53,873 nt of DNA from positions 1-53,873 of the forward strand of contig JANXAZ010000009.1 in the NCBI GenBank assembly GCA_025062095.1. The letters run 5' to 3'. Origin of the DNA: Geminicoccaceae bacterium. Lineage in GTDB: Bacteria > Pseudomonadota > Alphaproteobacteria > Geminicoccales > Geminicoccaceae. The position numbers and the translations under genes are program-made. This document shows positions 9,783-18,625 of the stretch, in pieces; position 1 is the first letter of the stretch, and each line of letters starts with the position of its first letter. Under the pieces are notes generated by a model, which saw nothing but the letters and a program-made list of their open reading frames with translations, did no database searches and was not told the origin of the DNA.

Positions 9783-10624
9783 CGCCCCTCCCGCCGGGTG
9801 CGCTCGAGCTCGGCCGCGCGCGCCCGCACGCAGAGCTCGACGAAGGCACGGGCGCTCGCGCCGACGCGGGCGCCGAGCGCCGCCGCCCGTGCGTTGACGC
9901 GGCTGATCACGCCCTCGCGCCAGGTCGAGAGCCCCTCCCCGATGCGCGCCGAAAAGCAGTCCACGGTGGCGGCGGCGATCCCGCGCGCATCGAGCGCCGC
10001 GAGACGCGCCACACCCGCCTCCTCCATGCCGATCCCCGCGTCGTTGAAGAGCGCGGCGAAGGCGTCCACGCGCAGCGCTTTCTCCGGCCGGCCGCCCAAG
10101 AGGCCGCCGTGGCTGCCGGTGACGAGGATCCGGCCGGCGTCTTCGGGGCGGACGAGAGAGACGGAATCGAGCGCCCACACCTCCACCCCTTCGCGGCAGG
10201 CCTCGGCGATGCGCACCCGGGTCTCGGCGAGCTCGGGCACGCGGCGCGCGACGACCGGCGCGGCGGCGAGCCGCGCGAGGGCCTCGGCGGTGCTCTGGCC
10301 CGGTGCGACCCCGAGCGCGGCGGCGGCGCGGTTGACCCGGCTCACCACCCCGCGCGCGAGCGCGTCCGCCCCGTCGCCGATGCGGCAGCTGTCGTGATCG
10401 AGGGCGGCGGCGGGAAGTCCCAAGGAGTCGAGCCACAGCAATCCGGCGACGCCGGCTTCGTCCTTGCCGATGCCGGCATCGTTGAGGATCACCGCCCGCA
10501 CGCCGGCCGCGGCCGCGCACCACGCGGCGAAGACGCCCCCGTGGCTGCCGCACACCGCCACCCGCCCCGCGTGCGCGGGACGGAGCTCGGTGACGGAATC
10601 GAGGACGACCGGTTCTTCGAGCAC
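9779..10624 (-). CDS. Unrecognised protein with internal duplication (SHGG...NDAGIG repeats)
   Basis: 281 residues made of two homologous halves, about 8-105 and 152-251. Both carry LDSV, RP-x-x-AGR-x-x-V-x-GSHGG, NDAGIG-x-x-EAGVA, and then RIG-x-G...GV-x-SRVN-x-x-AAALG. No signal peptide, membrane helix or cofactor motif I can name is present. The repeated Asp/Ser/His/Asn-rich motifs suggest two active or binding sites. GTG 10624 has GGGGAAG upstream. It overlaps the ThDP enzyme by four bases and lies 76 bases after an SDR dehydrogenase on the same strand, so a role in the same pathway is likely. I do not recognise the family and propose no reaction. Confidence 0.75.
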   Translation of the reverse strand: MLEEPVVLDSVTELRPAHAGRVAVCGSHGGVFAAWCAAAAGVRAVILNDAGIGKDEAGVAGLLWLDSLGLPAAALDHDSCRIGDGADALARGVVSRVNRAAAALGVAPGQSTAEALARLAAAPVVARRVPELAETRVRIAEACREGVEVWALDSVSLVRPEDAGRILVTGSHGGLLGGRPEKALRVDAFAALFNDAGIGMEEAGVARLAALDARGIAAATVDCFSARIGEGLSTWREGVISRVNARAAALGARVGASARAFVELCVRARAAELERTRREGR

Positions 10625-10700
10625 GGGCGTTTCTTCCCCGGGACGGCTTCCTAGCCGGCCGGCGCGCCGGTGTCATCCGACCGCGTCCGATCCTCCGCGC

Positions 10701-11459
10701 TCACCAGGCGATCATGCCGCCGTCGACGACGAGGACGGTGCCCACGCAGAAGCTCGCCTCCTCGGAAGCGAGATAGAGAATGGCGGAAGCGATCTCCTCG
10801 GGCGTCCCGGCGCGCCCGAGCGGCTGCCGCGCCCAAAGCGCGCGACGCATCGCCTCCGGATCGGGCGCCCCCGCGAGAATCCGCTCGTAATAATCGCTCG
10901 CCACCGTTCCCGGGGCGACGGCGTTGACGCGGATGCCGTCGCGGACGTGGTCGAGGGCCATGGCCCGGGTGAGGGCGGCCACCGCACCTTTCGAGGCGAC
11001 ATAGGCGGCGCGCTCGGGGATGCCGACGAAGGCGGTGGTCGAGGCCACGTTCACGATCGCACCGCCGCCCTGGCGGCGCATCACCGGCACGACCGCGCGC
11101 GAGCACAAAAAGACGCCCTTGAGGTTGGTGGCCATCAAGGCGTCCCAATCCGCCTCGCTCGTCTGTTCGATCGTTCCCCGGATTCCGTAGCCGGCGTTGT
11201 TGACGAGCACGTCGATGCGCCCGAAGCGGGCCAGCGCCGCCGCGACCATCGCCTCGACGTCGCTCGCCCGGCCGACATCGCAGGCGACCGCGAGCAGGCG
11301 ATCGGGGGCGGGCATCGCTCGGGCCGCGGCCTCGAGGGCGGGAAGGTCGCGATCGGCCATCACCACGCGCGCCCCCTCCTCCAGGAACCTCCGCGCGGTG
11401 GCGCGCCCGATCCCGCGCGCCGCACCGGTCACGATCGCGATTTTGTCCAAAAGACGCAT
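10701..11459 (-). CDS. Short-chain dehydrogenase/reductase (SDR)
   Basis: 252 residues, classical SDR: TGAARGIG cofactor loop (11-18), NNAG (87-90), catalytic S140, Y153 and K157, and C-terminal VVDGG. An Asp at the end of the second strand (MADRD) favours NAD(H). The ATG at 11459 with GGGGAGG upstream is preferred over a longer upstream start that adds an unconserved Gly/Pro-rich tail. First gene of the minus-strand cluster with the SHGG-repeat protein and the ThDP enzyme. Divergent from hyuB across about 150 bases, a likely shared control region. Substrate unknown. Confidence 0.9.
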   Translation of the reverse strand: MRLLDKIAIVTGAARGIGRATARRFLEEGARVVMADRDLPALEAAARAMPAPDRLLAVACDVGRASDVEAMVAAALARFGRIDVLVNNAGYGIRGTIEQTSEADWDALMATNLKGVFLCSRAVVPVMRRQGGGAIVNVASTTAFVGIPERAAYVASKGAVAALTRAMALDHVRDGIRVNAVAPGTVASDYYERILAGAPDPEAMRRALWARQPLGRAGTPEEIASAILYLASEEASFCVGTVLVVDGGMIAW

Positions 11460-11611
11460 CGCGCCTCCCCCATCGGGCGCGGGCGAGCCTGGCTCCGCGC
11501 CGCGCATCCGACAAGCCCGCCCGGTGCGCTTCGGTCTTTCCGCGCCGCGCGGCTCTTCCGCCCGCGCGTTCGCCCGCCTAGCCTCGCCCGCGCACCGATG
11601 CGGGAAACGAC

Positions 11612-13273
11612 ATGCCGGTCGATCCGATCACGGTTTCCGTCGTCCAGCACCGCCTCTTCGCCATCGTCGAGGAGATGGGCGAGGCGATGCTGCGCACGTC
11701 TTATTCCCAGATCCTCAACTCCTCGCGCGATTTCTCGACCGCCCTCGCCGATCCCCGCGGACGGCTGATCGCCCAGGCCGAACACGTGCCCATCCACGTG
11801 GGCGCCCTTCCCTTCGCCGTGCGCGCGATCCAAGAAGCCTTCGAAGGCGCGATCCGGCCGGGGGACGTGTTTCTGCTCAACGATCCGTATCGCGGCGGCA
11901 ATCACCTTCCCGATCTCACCGCCTTCGTGCCGGTGTTCGCGGAAGGAAAACATCTGTTCTGGGCGATCAACCGTGCGCATCAATCCGATATCGGCGGATC
12001 GACGCACGGCGCGTACAATCCGGCGGCGACCGAAATCTGGCAGGAGGGCATCCGCATCCCGCCTCTGCGCCTGTACGACGGCGGGCGCTTGCGCGAGGAC
12101 GTGCTCGAGCTCCTGGCCTTGAACGTGCGCCATCCGCGCGACTTCAAAGGCGATCTCGCGGCGATGATCGGCTCGGCGCGGGTGGGGGCGCGGCGGCTCG
12201 AGGCGCTCCTCGCCGAGCTCGGCACGACGCGCGCGCTCGAGGCGATCGAGGCGGTGCTCGACGGGGCGGAGCGGCGGGTGCGCGCGATCCTCGCCTCCTG
12301 GCCCGACGGCAGCTGGTACGGGGAGGCGGTGCTCGACGACGACGGCCACGGGCGCGAGAACGTCACCATCCGCGCCCGGGTGAGCAAGCGCGGCAGCGAC
12401 CTCGAGGTCGATCTCGGGGACAGCGATCCCGAGTGCGAAGGTTTCGTCAACTCCTCGCTCGCGAACACCTATTCCGCTTGCGTGGTCGCCCTCGCCTATC
12501 TCGTCGACCCCGACATCCCGAAAAACGACGGGGCGTTCCGACCGCTCTCGGTGAAGACGCGCGAGGGGACGGTCGTGCATCCGCGCGAGGGGCGGCCGGT
12601 GACGCTGTGCACGAACCATTGCGGGCAGGAGATCATCGAAGCCATCGTCAAGGCCCTGGCGCCGGTCTGCCCCGAGCGGGCGATGGCCGGCTGGGGCCGG
12701 CGCTTCCGGGTGGCCCTGCGGGGGATCGACCCGCGCACGCGCAGGCCCTTTTTGTGGCACCTCTTCCAGGCCCGGCCCGGGGGCGGGGCGTCGGCGGCCG
12801 GGGACGGCTGGCCGGCGGCGGGCGAATGGCAGGCCGCGGGCGGCATCAAGTTCGGTTCGCTCGAGGTCCAGGAGGTGCGCTTTCCTCTCTTCTTCCTGCG
12901 CCACGAGCTCCGCCCGGACAGCGGCGGCGACGGCGAGCATCGCGGCGGCCCCGGCGCGATCCTGGAGATGCGCGTCGAGGTCGAAGAGCCGGCGGTGGCC
13001 AATACCGCCGGCGACGGGATCCGCCACGGCGCCTGCGGCATCCTGGGAGGCCGCGACGGCGCCCCGCACGACTACCGGCTGCGCGCCCCCGACGGCACGG
13101 AGCGAATCTTGAAGACCAAGGAGGTCGGGATCCGGGTCGAGCCCGGCGCCGTGCTCGTCGCCCGCTCGGGGGGCGGGGGCGGCTGGGGCGATCCCGCCCG
13201 GCGCTCGGCGCGCGCGCGCGCCCGCGATCGCGCCGAGGGCTACACGAGCGACGGCGGGGAGACGGAGCCGTGA
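11612..13273 (+). CDS. Hydantoinase B / oxoprolinase family protein
   Basis: 553 residues of the HyuB family (N-methylhydantoinase B, oxoprolinase C-terminal half, acetone carboxylase alpha-like). Typical stretches are the opening DPITVSVVQHRLFAIVEEMGEAMLRTSYS, the metal-site region LNDPYRGGNHLPDL and INRAHQSDIGGSTHGA (His/Asp rich), GGPGA, and the C-terminal GGGGGWGDPA. Cytoplasmic, works as a complex with HyuA in ATP-dependent opening of cyclic amides. The stop overlaps the start of hyuA (GTGA). The true substrate (5-oxoproline, hydantoin or other) cannot be read from sequence; the more neutral family name is used. Confidence 0.9.
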   Translation: MPVDPITVSVVQHRLFAIVEEMGEAMLRTSYSQILNSSRDFSTALADPRGRLIAQAEHVPIHVGALPFAVRAIQEAFEGAIRPGDVFLLNDPYRGGNHLPDLTAFVPVFAEGKHLFWAINRAHQSDIGGSTHGAYNPAATEIWQEGIRIPPLRLYDGGRLREDVLELLALNVRHPRDFKGDLAAMIGSARVGARRLEALLAELGTTRALEAIEAVLDGAERRVRAILASWPDGSWYGEAVLDDDGHGRENVTIRARVSKRGSDLEVDLGDSDPECEGFVNSSLANTYSACVVALAYLVDPDIPKNDGAFRPLSVKTREGTVVHPREGRPVTLCTNHCGQEIIEAIVKALAPVCPERAMAGWGRRFRVALRGIDPRTRRPFLWHLFQARPGGGASAAGDGWPAAGEWQAAGGIKFGSLEVQEVRFPLFFLRHELRPDSGGDGEHRGGPGAILEMRVEVEEPAVANTAGDGIRHGACGILGGRDGAPHDYRLRAPDGTERILKTKEVGIRVEPGAVLVARSGGGGGWGDPARRSARARARDRAEGYTSDGGETEP

Positions 13274-15357
13274 TCCGCATCGGCGTCGACGTCGGCGGCA
13301 CCTTCACCGATCTCGTCGCGGTCGACGAAGAGGGTCGCCTCTTCCACGCCAAGGCTCCCTCGACCCCCGCCGATCAATCGCTCGGCGTCCTCGAGGGCCT
13401 CGCGCGTTTGGCCGAGACCATGGGTCTCGACCGCCGGACGCTGCTCGAACGGACCGAGCGCATCGTCCACGGCACCACGGTCGCGACCAACGCCCTCCTC
13501 GAGCGCAAGGGAGCGAAGGTGGGACTGCTCACCACCGAAGGCCATCGCGACGTGCTCGAGATGCGCGAAGGCCTCAAGGACGACCGCTACGACCTGCGCC
13601 AGCCGCCGCCCGAACCGCTCGTGCCGCGCCGGCTCAGGCTCGGGGTGCGCGAGCGCATGCGCGCCGACGGACGCGTCGAGATCCCCCTCGATCGCGCCTC
13701 GCTTGTGGCCGCGATCGAACGACTGCGCGCGGAGAAGGTCGAATCGGTCGCGGTCTGTTATCTGCACGCCTGGCGCGACGCCGCGCACGAGCGGGCGACG
13801 CGCGAGGAGCTCGCGCGGCTCCTGCCCCACGTCCCGGTCTCGCTCTCGAGCGAGGTCTGGCCGCAGATCAAGGAGTTCGAGCGGGTCTCGACGACCGTCG
13901 TCAACGCCTACGTGCAGCCCGCGCTCGCGCGCTATCTCGGCCGGCTCGAGGAACGGCTGCGCGCTTCGGGCTATAGCGGTCCGCTTCTGGTGATGACGAG
14001 CCACGGCGGGCTCGCCACGGTGGAGGAGATCGTGCGCCTGGCGGCGGGAGCCGTGCTCTCCGGTCCGGCGGGCGGGATCGCGGCCGCCGTGCGGGCGGCG
14101 CGAGCGTCGGGCATCCCCGATCTCGTGCCCTTCGACATGGGCGGGACTTCAACCGATATCGCCCTCGTGCGCGGCGGCCGCGCCGCGATCGCCACCGACC
14201 GCAAGTTCGCCGGCCAGAGGATCGCCCTTCCCTCCCTCGACATCGTGAGCATCGGTGCGGGCGGCGGCTCGATCGCCCGGCTCGATCCCGGCGGGATCCT
14301 GCAGGTGGGCCCGGAGAGCGCCGGCGCCGATCCCGGCCCCGCCTGCTACGGCCGCGGCGGCGTCCACGCCACGGTCACCGATGCCGATCTGCTCCTGGGT
14401 TATCTCGATCCCGAGCGCTTCGCGGGCGGGCGCATGCGCCTCGACCGCGGCGCCGCCGAGCGCGCCGTGGGACGCCTCGCGCAGGAGCTCGGCTGCTCGC
14501 TCGAAGAGGCCGCGGCCGGCATCCAGCGGGTCATCGACGCCAAGATGGCGGACGGGGTGCGCATCGTCTCGGTGCGCCGCGGCGTCGATCCGCGCGGCTT
14601 CGCCCTTCTCGCCTTCGGCGGCGCGGCGGGGTTGCACGCGAGCGCCGTCGCCCGCGCCCTCGGCATGACCCGGATCCTGGTGCCGCGGCTCGCCTCGGTG
14701 CTCTCGGCCTACGGCATGCTCGCCTCGGATCTGCGCATCGAGCTCTCGCGCTCGCACGTGGCCGAGACCCACGGCCTCGCCGCGGACGAGCTGCGCGCGC
14801 TCTTCGCTTCCCTCGAAGCCGAAGGCCGCGCGCGCCTGGCGGCGACCGGCTTTTCCGGTCGGGTGCGCGTGCACCGGGTGGCCGAGATGCGCTACGGGGA
14901 GCAGATCTTCGAGGTCCCGGTCGATCTCGACGCGATCCCCTGGGAGGCTCCCGATCTCCTCGATCGCATCGCCGCGTCGTTCCACGACCGACACGAGGAA
15001 CTCTACACTTACGCCCTCAGGGACCGGGCCCCCGTGCTCGTCAACCTGCGCGTCGCGGTCGTGGGCGAGCTCGAAGCCGTCCCGGAAGAGCCGCCGCGGC
15101 CCGCGGGAACACCCGTTCCTCCGTTCGCTTCGCGCCGGATCTTCCTCGAGGGTTGGTGCGAAGCGCCCGTGTTCGCTTTCGACGCCCTCGTCCCCGGCCA
15201 GGTGATCGACGGGCCCGCGCTCGTCGAATCGGCCACGACCACGGTGCTCTTGCGCCCGGGCGACCGCGCCCGGGTCACCGATCGGGGCTGGCTGGACGCG
15301 ACCCTGCCGCCTCCGCGCGGCGCGGAGAGCGGTGCCGCGACCGGCTCAGGGCATTGA
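13270..15357 (+). CDS. Hydantoinase A / oxoprolinase family protein
   Basis: 695 residues, the ATP-binding partner of HyuB. It has the ASKHA phosphate loop IGVDVGGTFTDLVAVD at the N-terminus, GTTVATNALLERKGA (about 74-88), the second phosphate loop in PFDMGGTSTDIALV, and a C-terminal domain ending in the usual PA-x-VE-x-x-TT-x-x-x-P-x-D region. GTG 13270 overlaps the hyuB stop by four bases. The 3' end overlaps the convergent tonB gene by 12 bases. With hyuB it forms a two-gene operon divergent from the SDR/SHGG/ThDP cluster, suggesting, but not proving, a common catabolic pathway. Confidence 0.9.
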   Translation: MIRIGVDVGGTFTDLVAVDEEGRLFHAKAPSTPADQSLGVLEGLARLAETMGLDRRTLLERTERIVHGTTVATNALLERKGAKVGLLTTEGHRDVLEMREGLKDDRYDLRQPPPEPLVPRRLRLGVRERMRADGRVEIPLDRASLVAAIERLRAEKVESVAVCYLHAWRDAAHERATREELARLLPHVPVSLSSEVWPQIKEFERVSTTVVNAYVQPALARYLGRLEERLRASGYSGPLLVMTSHGGLATVEEIVRLAAGAVLSGPAGGIAAAVRAARASGIPDLVPFDMGGTSTDIALVRGGRAAIATDRKFAGQRIALPSLDIVSIGAGGGSIARLDPGGILQVGPESAGADPGPACYGRGGVHATVTDADLLLGYLDPERFAGGRMRLDRGAAERAVGRLAQELGCSLEEAAAGIQRVIDAKMADGVRIVSVRRGVDPRGFALLAFGGAAGLHASAVARALGMTRILVPRLASVLSAYGMLASDLRIELSRSHVAETHGLAADELRALFASLEAEGRARLAATGFSGRVRVHRVAEMRYGEQIFEVPVDLDAIPWEAPDLLDRIAASFHDRHEELYTYALRDRAPVLVNLRVAVVGELEAVPEEPPRPAGTPVPPFASRRIFLEGWCEAPVFAFDALVPGQVIDGPALVESATTTVLLRPGDRARVTDRGWLDATLPPPRGAESGAATGSGH

Positions 15358-16209
15358 GGCGCGCAGAGGTTCGAGAAGACGAAAGGTGATCGGGACCGCG
15401 ACCCGTCCCGCGACCGGCTCGCCGGCGCGGCGCGCGGGGCGGAAGCGCCAGCGCCGCACCGCCTCGAGCGCCGCCTCGTCGAGAAGCCGCGAGCCGCTCG
15501 AGCGAGCGACGACGACCTCTTCGGGAAGGCCGGCAGGGCTCACCGCGACTTCGAGCACCACCGTGCCCTCGATGCCGCGCCGGCGCGCGGCCGCGGGATA
15601 ATGCGGCAGCGGATTGGCGAGCGAGCCGAGAGCGAAACCCGGCGGCTCGCCTTCCCCCCCGTCGCCGGACCCGCCCCCTTCCCCCGCCGCTCCGCGCCCA
15701 TTCGAATCGGTAGCACCCCCGCCTTCCGCTCCTCGCCCGCTCGAGGCGGAGCCGTCCGTCCCCCCGGCTCCCGGTGCGGCGGGAACCACCCCCGCCCGCT
15801 CGCGCTTTTCGGCGCGGGCCGGCCGGGACGACGCCGGACGCGGAGACGGCCTCGTGGCGGCCTCGCGGGTCGACGGCGCGGTCGCGGCCCGCTCCGGTTC
15901 CTTCGGGGCGGGCGCGGCGGCCGCTTCGACCGGGGCGGCCGGGAGCGCTCCGGGATCCGCCGGGACCGCTTCGCGCCCCGGCCCCCCCGCGGTTTCCACC
16001 CCTTCGCCCGCCCCCGAAGCCGCACCCGGAAGCGCCGGCGCCTCGGTCACGAGCTCGACGAGCGCGAGTGAGGCCGGTGCCGGCGGCTCGGCGCGGAAGC
16101 GGGCGAGAAAAGCGAGCGCCGCGCCGTGCAAGACGAGGGAGAGAAGCCACGCCGCGGCCGTGCCGAGGAGCGCGCCGCGCCGCGCCGCCGCGGAAGCGGG
16201 CCGCCGCAC
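15346..16209 (-). CDS. tonB: TonB family energy-transducing protein, dedicated to BtuB
   Basis: 287 residues: N-terminal membrane anchor (about 16-36, AAAWLLSLVLHGAALAFLA), a long Ala/Pro/Gly-rich periplasmic spacer (about 45-195), and a C-terminal TonB domain with PLPHYPAAARRRGIEG, VSPAGLPEEVVV, SSGS-LLDEAALEAVRRWRF. Couples the proton-motive force from ExbBD to an outer-membrane receptor. The GTG start at 16209 lies six bases after the btuB stop on the same strand, so it should share the B12-riboswitch-controlled transcript. No exbB/exbD genes are nearby. Confidence 0.9.
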   Translation of the reverse strand: MRRPASAAARRGALLGTAAAWLLSLVLHGAALAFLARFRAEPPAPASLALVELVTEAPALPGAASGAGEGVETAGGPGREAVPADPGALPAAPVEAAAAPAPKEPERAATAPSTREAATRPSPRPASSRPARAEKRERAGVVPAAPGAGGTDGSASSGRGAEGGGATDSNGRGAAGEGGGSGDGGEGEPPGFALGSLANPLPHYPAAARRRGIEGTVVLEVAVSPAGLPEEVVVARSSGSRLLDEAALEAVRRWRFRPARRAGEPVAGRVAVPITFRLLEPLRASMP

Positions 16210-16215
16210 GGGGCC

Positions 16216-18171
16216 TCAGGGCCCGAACCGGCTCTCGATCCCGAGAAAGACGGCCAAGCCCTGACCGCGGTATCCCCACGCCTCCTCGTACTCTTCGTCC
16301 AAGAGGTTCTCGATTCGTCCGAAAAGCACGACCCCGGGCGAGATCTCGTAAGAGGCGCTCGCCTGCAAGAGCCAGAAATCGTCGAGCGTCCGGCGGGCCG
16401 AGAAGAAGGCCGGAGTGAACACCGTGTCTTTCTGGCTGCCGTTGTAGCGGGCGGCGAGATCGAGCACGCCGCGCCTTCTGCCGTCGGCGTCGGGGGCGAA
16501 GCGCCAGGTCAGGCCCAGGCTCGCGATGTGCGGGGAGCGGCGCACGAGCCGGCGGCCGTCGACGCCGTCGGTGTCCAGGAACGTGTAGGCGGCCCGCAGC
16601 TCGAGGTCGTCGAGAAGGCGCGCCGCGAGCGCGGTCTCGATGCCGCGCGTGTCGACCTCGCCCGGAAGGTTGACGGGACGGAAGGTGCCGGTTCCCGGAT
16701 CGAACTCGGTGCCGATGAACTTCTCGATCTCGTTGCGGAAATAACCCACCGAGAGCGCGAGACGGCCCGCGAACAGGCTCTGCTCGATGCCGACGTCCCA
16801 GCCCGCGGACTGCTCGGGCTCGAGATCGGGATTGCCGCGGAAATTGGCGAAGAAACCGTAGAGTTCGGTGAGCGAGGGGTTCTGGATGCCTCTTCCCCAC
16901 GAGGCGCGCAGTTTGGTGCCGGTCTCCGGGACGGCGAACGCGGCGGTGAGCCGCGGAGCGACGAAATCCTCGAACTTCTCGTTCTCGTCGTAGCGCACGC
17001 CCGCGGAAAGCGTCAGCCGATCGAACAAGGTGACGCGATAGTCGCCCACGAGCCCGAGATTGTCGGTGGCTTCGAATTCGGCGAAGGAGCTCACCGCGTC
17101 GTCGCGTTGCCATTCGGCGAGGAGAGTCACCCCGTGGCTCGCGCCCGCGAGAGCCGGAGTGTCGAAAAGCAACGTGGTCTGGTAATCGACGATCGTGCGC
17201 TGGGCGTCGAAGCGGAAGGTGGGGGTGCCACTCGCGATCTGATCGCTCTTGGTGGAAAGCGCCGAAATTCCGAGCGTGTGCTCCCACTGGCCCTCGAAAA
17301 GGGAGAGCTTCGCCTGGAGCCTTCCCGAAAGGGAAGAACGCTCGTCCTGGAGATCGGCATCGGTGGGAACGAGGAAGCCCTCGCGCGTATCGGGGCCGAA
17401 GTCGTCGTAGTCGTTCTCGGCCCGGAGCCAGCGCAAAAAGCCGCGGATCTCGAGGTTCTCGAGCGGCCGCAGGCCCAAGTTCGCATTCAGCAGGGTTTGC
17501 CGGTAACCGTCGTCCTCGCCTCCGCGCGCAGCGACGTTGGTCCCTTCGGAACGGATACCGCTGATGCCGAGATAAGCGTCGAAGCGCTCGTTCCCGCCGC
17601 CGATGGAAACCGCCCCCTCGCCCGTGCCGAAGGATCCGCCCAGAGCCGAAACACGCAGCTCGGGCCGGCCCTTGCCGCGCCGGGTGGTGATCGCGATCAC
17701 CCCGCCGATGGTGTTGGAGCCGTAGAGCGTGGCCTGGGGTCCGCGCAGGATCTCGATGCGCTCGATATCCGCCGCGCGCAGATCCTCGAAGCGGAAGGTT
17801 CCGGTGGCGGCCGGATCGTTCATCTTGACCCCGTCGATGACGACGAGGGTGTGGTTGGACTCGGCGCCGCGGATGCGCACCGCGGCGAGGGACCCGCGGG
17901 GTCCCGGGGCGCTCACCTCGAGCCCCGGGACGTCGCGCAGGATGTCGAGGACGAAGTCGCTCTGACGCGTGGCGAGGTCCTCGGCGGTGAGCACGGTGAG
18001 CGCGCTGCCCACGGTCTCGGGCGTCACGGGATAGCGGGTGGCGGTGACCACGAGCTCCGGAAGCCGCGCGACGTCGCGCGCGGATGCGCCGGCGCCGCCG
18101 ACCAGGAGCGCAGCGAAGGCCGATGCGGTCGCGAGCAGCGACCGATGCAGCGAAGAGATCCGAGCCGACAC
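16216..18171 (-). CDS. btuB: TonB-dependent vitamin B12 receptor
   Basis: 651 residues of outer-membrane receptor: signal peptide about 1-31, TonB box near ELVVTATRYPV, plug domain with RIRGAESNHTLVVIDGVKMNDP and IEILRGPQATLYGSNTIGGVI, then a 22-strand-type barrel rich in alternating aromatic strands. The plug sequence and the length (BtuB class about 600-650) fit a cobalamin transporter. Decisive evidence is the cobalamin riboswitch upstream at 18403-18575. GTG start at 18171 with a G-rich ribosome site. The protein ends RFGP rather than in a terminal aromatic residue, a mild departure. tonB follows after six bases. Confidence 0.93.
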   Translation of the reverse strand: MSARISSLHRSLLATASAFAALLVGGAGASARDVARLPELVVTATRYPVTPETVGSALTVLTAEDLATRQSDFVLDILRDVPGLEVSAPGPRGSLAAVRIRGAESNHTLVVIDGVKMNDPAATGTFRFEDLRAADIERIEILRGPQATLYGSNTIGGVIAITTRRGKGRPELRVSALGGSFGTGEGAVSIGGGNERFDAYLGISGIRSEGTNVAARGGEDDGYRQTLLNANLGLRPLENLEIRGFLRWLRAENDYDDFGPDTREGFLVPTDADLQDERSSLSGRLQAKLSLFEGQWEHTLGISALSTKSDQIASGTPTFRFDAQRTIVDYQTTLLFDTPALAGASHGVTLLAEWQRDDAVSSFAEFEATDNLGLVGDYRVTLFDRLTLSAGVRYDENEKFEDFVAPRLTAAFAVPETGTKLRASWGRGIQNPSLTELYGFFANFRGNPDLEPEQSAGWDVGIEQSLFAGRLALSVGYFRNEIEKFIGTEFDPGTGTFRPVNLPGEVDTRGIETALAARLLDDLELRAAYTFLDTDGVDGRRLVRRSPHIASLGLTWRFAPDADGRRRGVLDLAARYNGSQKDTVFTPAFFSARRTLDDFWLLQASASYEISPGVVLFGRIENLLDEEYEEAWGYRGQGLAVFLGIESRFGP

Positions 18172-18402
18172 GGTTGGTTTCCCCCTTGCCTACGGTCGAT
18201 GGATCCGCGTGTGCGCACGCGGAACGCCGACCCCGGCCGGGGACGGGAGCCGCGAGGAACGCGCGCCGACGCGCGCGAGGGAGAAGAACGAGCGCTGGAC
18301 ACCCCCTCAGGCGCCTCCGCCCCCAGCAAGGGCCGACACGAGCCGTCACCGCAGCGGAGATCCGCGCCCGCGACACACCCCGATCGCGAGCAGGGTGACG
18401 AA
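18172..18402 (-). promoter_or_regulatory. Expression-platform region between riboswitch and btuB
   Basis: Non-coding 231-base leader between aptamer and start codon. A 7-bp hairpin CCGCGTG-TGCG-CACGCGG (18205-18222) lies 33 bases ahead of the GTG, but no U-tract follows it. A Rho-independent terminator is therefore not supported; translational control or Rho-dependent termination is more likely. The G-rich ribosome site lies at about 18180-18185. Confidence 0.4.
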
Positions 18403-18575
18403 GGCGCCGGCAGGTCTCCTGGCTCGCGCGTCATCGCCGCCGGCCCTGCCTTCCCGGTTTCCCAGTGGCGTGATCGGACCGGGGCTCGGCGCCTACAGTT
18501 GCGGGGTCAGCCACGGCTTGGGCGCGAGGGCCGCACCGTGTTCCCTCTTGCCTCCCCTCTCGGGGAACCGACGCC
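18403..18575 (-). promoter_or_regulatory. Cobalamin (AdoCbl) riboswitch
   Basis: Minus-strand leader of btuB. The B12 box AGCCAGGAGACCTGCC is exact (18409-18424). Further 5' are GCCACTGGG, GGGAAGGCAGGG, CCGCAACTGTAGGCG, AAGCCGTGGCTGACC and GGAGGCAAGAGGGAACACGGTGC, the conserved blocks of the class in the right order. The closing P1 helix is visible as GGCGTCGG (18568-18575) pairing with CCGGCGCC (18403-18410), with one G-U. Binding of adenosylcobalamin is expected to lower btuB-tonB expression. A 231-base stretch follows before the btuB start. Confidence 0.95.
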
Positions 18576-18625
18576 GCGGGCGAGGCTGGCGGAGCGCCCC
18601 CGGCCGGTCAAGAGCGACCGCGCGC

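Noticed and set aside
7746-10397. Very long plus-strand open frame opposite the ThDP and SHGG-repeat genes
   Set aside because: Arginine/alanine-rich shadow of real minus-strand genes; a common artefact in high-GC DNA.
18205-18222. Hairpin before btuB as a Rho-independent terminator of the riboswitch
   Set aside because: No T-rich stretch follows it in the direction of transcription.
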